A stretch of 7,718 nt of DNA from DATFYI01 sp035315125 (GTDB lineage Bacteria > Chloroflexota > Anaerolineae > Anaerolineales > Anaerolineaceae): assembly GCA_035315125.1 (NCBI GenBank), contig DATFYI010000314.1, forward strand, positions 1-7,718, written 5' to 3'. Positions within the stretch are counted from its first letter, which is position 1, and every line of letters begins with the position of its first letter. Both the position numbers and the translations under genes were made by a program. The notes under the pieces were generated by a model that saw only the letters and a program-made list of their open reading frames with translations, was not told where the DNA came from and made no database searches. Below are positions 1-5,588 of this stretch, in pieces.

Positions 1-501
1 CCTCAGATCCTGGCCATTCAAACCAATCGAAGCCTGTTGGCCGATCCCGATCCGCTTACACCTCTGGTCAGTCAGTTGGTCGAGGGGTTACGTGCCGCCT
101 TGCAGGCAGCCAACCAACGCTATCAAGATGGCTACCAGGCGCAGACGAAAAAACTTGGCCAGGCCGAGGACTGGCAGCAAATCAACGAAACGCAGCGCCA
201 GACTATCCTGATCCAATGCGGATTATTAGCTATTTCAACTCCCAGGGTTGGCAGTGAGGATGAGCTGCTTTCTGCCCTGGATACGCAGTCATTATCGTCC
301 TGGGAAAATTTGATTGCGGCCTTGCCATCCCGCTCCAGCCAGGCTCTTTTACAGGCCGCCAAACTTCTGGAACCTGAGGTGATCGAGCTAAGAATTAAAC
401 CGATCACCTTACACACGCTTCAGGAAGTGGACGATTATTTAGCAGAATTACGTTCAGAAATCAAAAAAAATCTCGATAATGGGCATCCGGTAGTCTTATA
501 A
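1..501 (+). CDS. brxC: C-terminal end of a BrxC/PglY-type BREX P-loop ATPase (5' partial)
   Basis: The frame is open from the first base of the window and ends at TAA 499-501, giving the last 166 residues of a larger protein. A TTG at 37 is only an internal codon and not a credible start. None of the ATPase motifs fall in this part; what remains is a mostly helical, soluble tail with a charged end (LAELRSEIKKNLDNG) and no membrane segment or signal. The identification rests mainly on position, directly upstream of pglX as brxC is in BREX types 1 and 6, and on resemblance from memory of the tail to the ends of PglY/DUF6079-type ATPases. Family members are about 1,200 residues long, bind ATP and are essential for BREX methylation and defence. 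The gap to pglX is 29 bases, so the two are probably co-transcribed. Whether it is BrxC sensu stricto or PglY/DUF6079-like cannot be settled from the tail alone. Confidence 0.6.
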   Translation, partial: PQILAIQTNRSLLADPDPLTPLVSQLVEGLRAALQAANQRYQDGYQAQTKKLGQAEDWQQINETQRQTILIQCGLLAISTPRVGSEDELLSALDTQSLSSWENLIAALPSRSSQALLQAAKLLEPEVIELRIKPITLHTLQEVDDYLAELRSEIKKNLDNGHPVVL

Positions 502-516
502 CCGGATATCTGGTTA
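499..516. repeat. Imperfect 18-bp palindrome in the brxC-pglX junction
   Basis: TAACC and GGTTA arms flank a core containing the self-complementary GATATC. Only one symmetric position pair fails to match (a possible G-T wobble in RNA). It overlaps the brxC stop codon and ends 14 bases before the pglX ATG. No T-run follows, so it is not an intrinsic terminator. It could be a small protein-binding site or an RNA fold affecting pglX translation, or chance. Confidence 0.3.
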
Positions 517-530
517 CGGATAACAAGCCT

Positions 531-3500
531 ATGGCCTCTCTCGATCCTACTCTGCGCAAGTTTCTTGAAAACAAAGTGCCCGATGCCCGTCAATTCGCTG
601 AAGAAGCGGCCCGGGCCATCCTCAACACGCTGGCGGTCAATCGCCCGGAGCCATTTCCAGCCCTGACCCCTGATCAGCGCCGCCTGCGCAATGCTTTGCG
701 GGCCAAGGCTCGCCAGTTGGGTAATGGCAGCCAGACCGAGGGATTTGAACCCCTGGTTGAAGATCTGGCTTACCAGCAGTGGCACCGCATGGTGTTTGCC
801 CGTTTTTTGGCCGAGAACAATTTGTTGATGCACCCCAGCGGCGTGCCGGTGACTTTGCAGGAATGCGGCGAACTGGCTTTGGAGGAAGGCGAACTGGACG
901 CTTGGGGTGTGGCAGCCAAATATGCAGCCTTGATGCTGCCCGGCATTTTCCGGCAAGACGATCCAGAAAGCCAGGTTCGGTTTGCGCCCGAAGGCCAACA
1001 AAAATTGGAAACAGTCCTGAATAACTTGCCTTCGCCAGTATTTCTGGCAGATGACGCACTGGGTTGGATGTATCAGTTCTGGCAAAGCCGTAAAAAAGAA
1101 GAGATCAACCGTAGCGAGCGCAAAATAGGCGGTGCTGACCTTGCGCCGGTAACGCAGCTCTTCACAGAAGATTATATGGTACGCTTTTTATTGGAGAACA
1201 GCTTAGGAGCCTGGTGGGCGGCCCATCATCCCGCCAGCCCACTGGTAAAAACATGGCAGTATCTCAGGTTCAAGGAAGACGGAAGTTCAGCGGCCGGGGG
1301 TTTCCCTGGCTGGCCTGAACGAGCGGCTGAAGTAACCATCATGGATCCTTGCTGCGGCAGTGGACACTTTTTAGTGGCCGCTTTTGATATGTTAGTGCAG
1401 ATGCGCATGGAAGAAGAAGGACTGAGCAAGAACACCGCCGCCGATGCTGTGCTGTTCGAAAACCTGTTTGGCCTGGAAATTGACCAACGTTGTACGCAGA
1501 TTGCCGCTTTTGCGCTGGCGCTGGCGGCCTGGAAGAGCGGGGGATACCGCTTGTTGCCGGTGCCGAATGTGGCGTGTTCTGGCATCCCGGTTCAGGGCCA
1601 GTTGGAGACCTGGCTGAAACTGGCCGGTGAAGACGTTCGCCTGCGAGCCGGGCTGGAACGCTTGTATGGACTTTTCAAAAACGCGCCCGACCTAGGCAGT
1701 CTGATCAACCCCGCCGATCTGCCTGCCGCCGACCGTATGTTTGTGGCCGATTACGAGCAGGTGGCGCCGGTTCTGGAGCAGGCGCTGAAAAACGAATTCA
1801 ACACTGCCGACCCGGTAGCGGAGGTATTTGGTGTAGCGGCGGAAGGTGTTGTAAGAGCGACAAGGTTGTTGTCGGGGAAATATACACTAATAGCAACAAA
1901 TGTGCCTTATTTAATGCGAGGCAAGCAGAATGATATTTTGAGGAATTATTGTGACCTATATCACCCACTTACAAAAGCAGATTTATCCGCAGTTTTTGTT
2001 GAACGTTGTTTTAAGTGTTGTGTTCAAGGTGGTTCGGTTATCATTGTTTCTCCGCAAAACTGGTTGTATCAACTTAGCTACAAAGCAATGCGGGAATATT
2101 ATTTAAGGCAAAAAGAATGGAATTTAGTTGTTCGTTTAGGGGTTGGTGCATTTGAAACAATAAGTGGAGAAATTGTAAATGTTTCTTTGTTTATTGGCAC
2201 AAATTTTTACCCATCACCAATAAATCAATTTACCGGAATTGATTTGAATGAAATTGTTAGTCCTATAGAAAAAGCAAAAGCACTTATTACAAAATCCTTA
2301 ATTACAGTATCTCAAAAGAGTCAAATTGATAATCCGGATTCAAGGGTAACGTTAGGTGAAACTGGAAAAGGAGAACTCTTTTCAATTTATACCGACTCTC
2401 TACAAGGCGTTTCGCCAGCTGATGAACCTCATTATGGTAGATGCTTTTGGGAATTGGGGAAAGTTGATGGCGTCTGGAAATTTTGGCAAAGTACGGTAAA
2501 ACAGACAGCTTATTATTCCGGTAGAGAACATATTTTATGGTTAAATGAAAGTTTTTATAAGGCGAAAGAGATAGGAAAGGCATATATTCGTGGTGAAAAG
2601 GCTTGGGGAAAATTGGGTGTGGCAGTGAGCCTTATGGGAGATTTGCCAGTAACGCTTTACACAGGACAGCCGACAGATACAAACATGGCGATCTTGTTAC
2701 CGAGAAACACAAAATACTTAAATGCAATTTGGGCATTTTGTTCTTCTTCTGAATTTAACAAAGCTGTCCGTCAAATAGACAGGGCCTTAAAAGTAACAAA
2801 TGGTTCTCTAATAAAAATCCCTTTTGACCTGAAGCGATGGCAAAAAGCTGCCGAAGAAGCCGGACCGCTGCCCAAACCATTTTCCGATGATCCTACACAA
2901 TGGTTGTTTGAAGGTCATCCATGCGGATCAGAGGTATCGCTGCAAGTTGCGGTGGAGCGGTTGCTGGGTTATCGCTGGCCGCAAAATAAGCCTGATAATC
3001 TGAACGAATTTATTGACGAAGGCGGTATCATCTGCTTACCCGCTGTGGCTGGTGAAGCACCGCTTTCTGACCGCTTACGAACCCTGCTTGCAGCAGCTTA
3101 CGGCAGCGAGTGGTCAGGCGCCACACAAGAAGAATTGTTGTCGAGGGTGGGTCACTCTGGCAAAGATCTGAGTGAATGGCTGCGGGATGGATTTTTCGAG
3201 CAGCATTGCCGCCTATTCCACAATCGTCCCTTCATCTGGCACATTTGGGATGGACGTAAAGACGGCTTTTCGGCATTGGTCAATTACCATAAACTCACAA
3301 CCGCTAACCTGGAGCGCCTGATTTATACTTACCTGGGCGACTGGATCAACTTCCAACGCGGACGGCGGGATCACGGCGAACCGGGAGCCGATGGGCGTTT
3401 GGTGGCTGCAATAGAATTACAGAATAAGCTCAAACTGATCCGCGAAGGCGAGACACCCTATGACATCTACGTGCGCTGGAAATCCTTGGCGGAGCAGTCC

Positions 3501-3707
3501 ATTGGCTGGGAACCCAATTTGAACGACGGGGTACGCCTGAACATCCGGCCTTTCGTTACAGCCGGGGTATTGCGCAGCAAGTTCAATATTAATTGGAATA
3601 AGGATCGCGGCAAGAATACGGATGGCAGTGATCGGGTGAATGATATCCATTTGACAATCGCCGAAAAAGCCGAAGCGCGAATGCAGAAAATAATCTCTAT
3701 AAAATGA
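531..3707 (+). CDS. pglX: BREX adenine-specific DNA methyltransferase PglX
   Basis: A 1,058-residue N6-adenine methyltransferase of the Eco57I-like/PglX class. In BREX it methylates one strand of a short non-palindromic site, marking host DNA as self, and it is also needed for phage exclusion. Seen in the sequence: a helical N-terminal region (about 1-260); SAM-binding motif I DPCCGSGHFL at 272-281; an acidic loop GLEID with E316 and D318; catalytic motif IV as N457-V-P-Y460, where NPPY is usual; and a following strand ending VSPQNWL at 506-512. The variable middle (about 465-763) is the likely target-recognition region. The C-terminal part (about 764-1058) returns to the style of the N-terminus and includes NDGVRLNIRPF and NWNKDRG. 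The length is close to that of BREX-1 PglX proteins (about 1,200). The ATG at 531 gives a full N-terminus; its Shine-Dalgarno is weak (GGA at 518-520), so translation may be coupled to the gene upstream. Codons 440-763 are markedly AT-rich compared with the rest. Confidence 0.9.
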   Translation: MASLDPTLRKFLENKVPDARQFAEEAARAILNTLAVNRPEPFPALTPDQRRLRNALRAKARQLGNGSQTEGFEPLVEDLAYQQWHRMVFARFLAENNLLMHPSGVPVTLQECGELALEEGELDAWGVAAKYAALMLPGIFRQDDPESQVRFAPEGQQKLETVLNNLPSPVFLADDALGWMYQFWQSRKKEEINRSERKIGGADLAPVTQLFTEDYMVRFLLENSLGAWWAAHHPASPLVKTWQYLRFKEDGSSAAGGFPGWPERAAEVTIMDPCCGSGHFLVAAFDMLVQMRMEEEGLSKNTAADAVLFENLFGLEIDQRCTQIAAFALALAAWKSGGYRLLPVPNVACSGIPVQGQLETWLKLAGEDVRLRAGLERLYGLFKNAPDLGSLINPADLPAADRMFVADYEQVAPVLEQALKNEFNTADPVAEVFGVAAEGVVRATRLLSGKYTLIATNVPYLMRGKQNDILRNYCDLYHPLTKADLSAVFVERCFKCCVQGGSVIIVSPQNWLYQLSYKAMREYYLRQKEWNLVVRLGVGAFETISGEIVNVSLFIGTNFYPSPINQFTGIDLNEIVSPIEKAKALITKSLITVSQKSQIDNPDSRVTLGETGKGELFSIYTDSLQGVSPADEPHYGRCFWELGKVDGVWKFWQSTVKQTAYYSGREHILWLNESFYKAKEIGKAYIRGEKAWGKLGVAVSLMGDLPVTLYTGQPTDTNMAILLPRNTKYLNAIWAFCSSSEFNKAVRQIDRALKVTNGSLIKIPFDLKRWQKAAEEAGPLPKPFSDDPTQWLFEGHPCGSEVSLQVAVERLLGYRWPQNKPDNLNEFIDEGGIICLPAVAGEAPLSDRLRTLLAAAYGSEWSGATQEELLSRVGHSGKDLSEWLRDGFFEQHCRLFHNRPFIWHIWDGRKDGFSALVNYHKLTTANLERLIYTYLGDWINFQRGRRDHGEPGADGRLVAAIELQNKLKLIREGETPYDIYVRWKSLAEQSIGWEPNLNDGVRLNIRPFVTAGVLRSKFNINWNKDRGKNTDGSDRVNDIHLTIAEKAEARMQKIISIK
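1850..2825 (+). other. AT-rich mosaic segment of pglX: probable exchanged catalytic/target-recognition module
   Basis: Hand counts of 60-base blocks give 58% GC at 1801-1860, then 38% (1861-1920), 37% (1921-1980), 30% (2161-2220), 30% (2521-2580) and 37% (2761-2820), then back to 55% at 2821-2880. Codon choice shifts with it, from GCC/CTG/CGC to TTA/AAA/ATT-ending codons, while the reading frame stays intact. The segment encodes about residues 440-763, starting just before the NVPY motif and ending before the helix with KRWQKAAEEAG. In PglX the region after motif IV carries target recognition, so the simplest reading is recombinational replacement of the specificity module from an AT-rich donor. 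The edges are accurate to about 20-30 bases. Confidence 0.7.
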
Positions 3708-3718
3708 ACGAAGGTTTG

Positions 3719-3761
3719 GGAAGACTGAGGATATTCATACAGGTCAGCTGGAAGACTTGAG
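3719..3761. repeat. Short direct repeat pair upstream of the cassette promoter
   Basis: GGAAGACTGAG at 3719-3729 recurs as GGAAGACTTGAG at 3750-3761, one inserted T apart, with starts 31 bases apart. Three helical turns of spacing would place both copies on one DNA face. This could be a binding site for a regulator, or chance in a 155-base spacer. Confidence 0.2.
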
Positions 3762-3779
3762 CCGTGTAAGGATCTATTC

Positions 3780-3795
3780 GAAAACCAGGCTTTTC
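3780..3795. promoter_or_regulatory. Candidate operator: near-palindrome abutting the -35 box
   Basis: GAAAA (3780-3784) and TTTTC (3791-3795) are exact inverted arms around CCAGGC, giving a 16-bp near-palindrome that ends one base before the TTGACA box at 3797. XRE-type antitoxins typically repress their own promoter through palindromes placed like this. Binding by the adjacent HTH protein is an inference. Confidence 0.35.
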
Positions 3796-3796
3796 T

Positions 3797-3825
3797 TTGA
3801 CAATACAGAAAATCCATGCTACAGT
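3797..3825 (+). promoter_or_regulatory. Sigma-70-type promoter of the HTH-ImmA/DUF4411 cassette
   Basis: The -35 box TTGACA (3797-3802, 6/6 consensus) is followed by a 17-base spacer and the -10 box TACAGT (3820-3825, 4/6). A TG one base upstream of the -10 (3817-3818) makes it an extended -10. A start site near 3832 would leave a leader of about 30 bases before the ATG at 3863. This is the clearest promoter in the window, and it means the nested pair can be transcribed independently of the BREX operon. Confidence 0.7.
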
Positions 3826-3862
3826 AAATTTGGTTCGTAAAGTTTATTTTTAGGTCAATCTG

Positions 3863-5014
3863 ATGACAGATATAGTCATTGCAAGCGAAGTGTTCCATTG
3901 GGCACGCCGAAGAGCTGGTTACTCTGAAGAATCTTTGGCGAAAAGCATTCATATCAAACCAGAAACCATCCTGGCCTGGGAGACTGGTAAAAAATATCCT
4001 AACTTAAAGCAGGCCCAGAAATTAGCGACTGCCTTAAGCATTCCTTTTGGTTATCTTTTTCTATCCCAGCCACCCCAAATGGCATTGCCGATTGCCGATT
4101 TTCGCACGCTGCCTGGAAAAGAAAATGAACCGATCAGTCCCAATTTACAGGAAGTGCTGGACGATGCTTTGCGAAAAAGGGATTGGTATGCCGAATGGCG
4201 CAAGGCAGAAGGCTTAGCAGCGCTTGAATTTGTAGGTAAATATAACATCTGGAGCCCGCCTGAGGAAATTATTCGAAATATGCGGCAGGTTCTGAGCATA
4301 TCTCCTGATTTTGCCAGCCAGTTTACAACATGGGACGAACACCTCCGGCAATTAATCCAGAAAGTCGAGAGTGCTGGAATTTTGGTTCTGCAAAGCGGCA
4401 TAGTAGGGAACAATACCCGGCGAAAGTTGTCTCTAAATGAATTTCGCGGGTTCACGTTGGCTGACGAGTTTGCACCTTTAATTTTCCTCAATGCTCAGGA
4501 TTCGATTGCTGCAAGAATATTTACCCTGGTACACGAACTTGCTCATTTATGGACTGGAACCAGCGGGATTTCTAATGTAGAAGTGACAACTCAACAAGGG
4601 GAAATGCAGGTGGTCGAGCGATTCTGCAACAAAATTGCAGCAGAATTTCTCGTTCCCCAACAGGAAATTTTTAAGCTCTGGAAACCAGAATTGGATCCGA
4701 TTGAAAATGTGCAGGCTCTGGCACGGCGTTTTCGAGTCAGCGCCCAGGCTGTATTGCAACGTGGTTATGAAACGGGCCTCGTATCTGCTGATGAATATCA
4801 CCAGGCGTATCAAGAAATAATCAATTCTCAAAAAGTGACAAAAAAAGGCCCGGGTGGAAATTTTTATAATACGCTATTCAACCGGAATAGCCGCCGGTTT
4901 ACACGCGAATTGCTCTTCGCTGTTTCGAGTGGTCAGGTTTCTTTTTTAGATGGCGCTCGGCTTCTCAATACTCATCCGGGTCAATTGGTGAAAGCAATGG
5001 ATAGAATGGGGTAG
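3863..5014 (+). CDS. XRE-family HTH and ImmA/IrrE-type zinc metallopeptidase (antitoxin-like)
   Basis: A 383-residue protein with two recognisable domains. Residues about 9-66 form an XRE/Cro helix-turn-helix, with RRRAGYSEESLA and the family-typical AWETGKKYPN at 38-47. Residues about 150-300 form an ImmA/IrrE (COG2856) peptidase with the zinc motif H224-E-L-A-H228 and a downstream E252 in the ERFCNKIAAEF stretch, the usual third-ligand region. A conserved tail (about 329-383, GGNFYNTLFNRN and RRFTRELLF) is shared by many such HTH-peptidases. Related proteins (ImmA, IrrE) cleave repressors, and HTH-COG2856 proteins are also known as antitoxins beside PIN-like toxins. The ATG at 3863 is preceded by AGG at 3852-3854, 8 bases away, and by a strong promoter. 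The stop is 7 bases before the next gene, so the two form an operon. The protein probably binds its own promoter and the toxin. The peptidase residues look intact. The cytoplasm is expected, as no signal or membrane segment is seen. Confidence 0.85.
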   Translation: MTDIVIASEVFHWARRRAGYSEESLAKSIHIKPETILAWETGKKYPNLKQAQKLATALSIPFGYLFLSQPPQMALPIADFRTLPGKENEPISPNLQEVLDDALRKRDWYAEWRKAEGLAALEFVGKYNIWSPPEEIIRNMRQVLSISPDFASQFTTWDEHLRQLIQKVESAGILVLQSGIVGNNTRRKLSLNEFRGFTLADEFAPLIFLNAQDSIAARIFTLVHELAHLWTGTSGISNVEVTTQQGEMQVVERFCNKIAAEFLVPQQEIFKLWKPELDPIENVQALARRFRVSAQAVLQRGYETGLVSADEYHQAYQEIINSQKVTKKGPGGNFYNTLFNRNSRRFTRELLFAVSSGQVSFLDGARLLNTHPGQLVKAMDRMG

Positions 5015-5020
5015 AGGGGG
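5013..5020 (+). promoter_or_regulatory. Purine-rich ribosome binding site of the PIN-like gene
   Basis: AGAGGGGG overlaps the end of the upstream TAG stop and ends one base before the ATG at 5022; its GAGG core (5014-5017) lies four bases from the start. The spacing is short but the match is strong, and it fixes the start of the downstream gene. Its overlap with the upstream stop suggests translational coupling of the pair. Confidence 0.55.
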
Positions 5021-5021
5021 A

Positions 5022-5531
5022 ATGGAGTATTGCCTTGATACGAGCGTTTATATCCAGGCCCATCGCGCCTATTATGCATTTGATCTGACCCCCGGATTCT
5101 GGATTGGATTACAACAAAATGCGGAAAAGAAAGTTATCTTAAGCCCTGGTTTTGTTTACAGTGAATTGGCATCTGGAAATGACGAATTAGCAAAATGGGT
5201 CAAAGAACGCAGAAAAGTTTTATTTGTTGATCCTGATAAAAACGTTGTTGAAGTCTATCGCCAAATCGTGGAGTTCTGTAACTCTCGCTATGATGATGAC
5301 CATTGGATCCGGGAATTTCTCAATGGGGCAGATCCCTGGGTAGTTGCCCAGGCCAAAGCACAGAATTTGACCGTAGTGACAATGGAGAGAAAAAAGGGGA
5401 GCGAGGACATCAATCCAAAATCAGGACGGTTCCGCGGGGAACTGAAAATCCCAAACATTTGCGATCATTTTGGGGTTAAGTACATTTCCACTTATGATTT
5501 GGTTCGAATCTTGAAAATAAGCCTTGGATAA
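5022..5531 (+). CDS. DUF4411 family PIN-like protein, probable toxin ribonuclease
   Basis: A 169-residue cytoplasmic protein that fits the DUF4411 family, a branch of PIN-like folds. It begins YCLDTSVYIQAHR with D6 in the first-strand position of PIN nucleases. E48 follows in VYSELASG, D104 in GADPWVVAQA, and E122 in VVTMERK. These acidic residues match the order expected for the metal-binding site. The end holds KIPNICDHFGVKYISTYDLV, typical of the family, which has a helix that packs late in the fold. PIN toxins cleave RNA and stop growth until neutralised. It lies 7 bases after the HTH-peptidase gene, and HTH-ImmA/DUF4411 pairs are a recurrent arrangement considered a type II toxin-antitoxin system. 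RNase activity here is inferred from the fold, not shown. Length is normal and no key residue appears missing. Confidence 0.8.
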   Translation: MEYCLDTSVYIQAHRAYYAFDLTPGFWIGLQQNAEKKVILSPGFVYSELASGNDELAKWVKERRKVLFVDPDKNVVEVYRQIVEFCNSRYDDDHWIREFLNGADPWVVAQAKAQNLTVVTMERKKGSEDINPKSGRFRGELKIPNICDHFGVKYISTYDLVRILKISLG

Positions 5532-5541
5532 CCAATTTGCC

Positions 5542-5558
5542 TGTCATAATTAATTATG
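5542..5558 (+). promoter_or_regulatory. Possible extended -10 promoter and 14-bp palindrome before pglZ
   Basis: CATAATTAATTATG (5545-5558) is a perfect 14-bp palindrome. Its left half, CATAAT, matches five of six -10 bases and is preceded by TG at 5542-5543 with one base between, the extended -10 form. The nearest -35-like TTGGAT (5524-5529) has a short 15-base spacer, so promoter strength is uncertain. A start near 5557 would leave a leader of about 32 bases. A run of six T at 5563-5568 follows, but the stem is all weak pairs and would make a poor terminator. Confidence 0.35.
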
Positions 5559-5588
5559 CTCCTTTTTTGAAAAACAGAAACAAACTCA

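Noticed and set aside
463..470. Run of eight A near the end of brxC as a phase-variation switch
   Set aside because: It is short for reliable slippage and sits about ten codons from the stop, so a slip would change only the tail.
435..1085. 216-residue open frame on the minus strand opposite the start of pglX
   Set aside because: It lies inside a well-supported gene, has low-complexity shadow composition, no recognisable domain and no promoter or ribosome binding site.
3704..3760. Possible 18-codon peptide starting in an ATGA overlap with the pglX stop
   Set aside because: Too short, no Shine-Dalgarno and no recognisable motif; the overlap is likely chance.
3467..3952. 161-residue minus-strand open frame across the pglX end and the cassette promoter
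   Set aside because: It overlaps two real genes and the plus-strand promoter, and its translation shows no family features.
5545..5568. Intrinsic terminator after the PIN-like gene
   Set aside because: The T-run is present, but the palindrome is all A-T apart from the outer pair and has no natural loop, so a stable terminator hairpin is unlikely.
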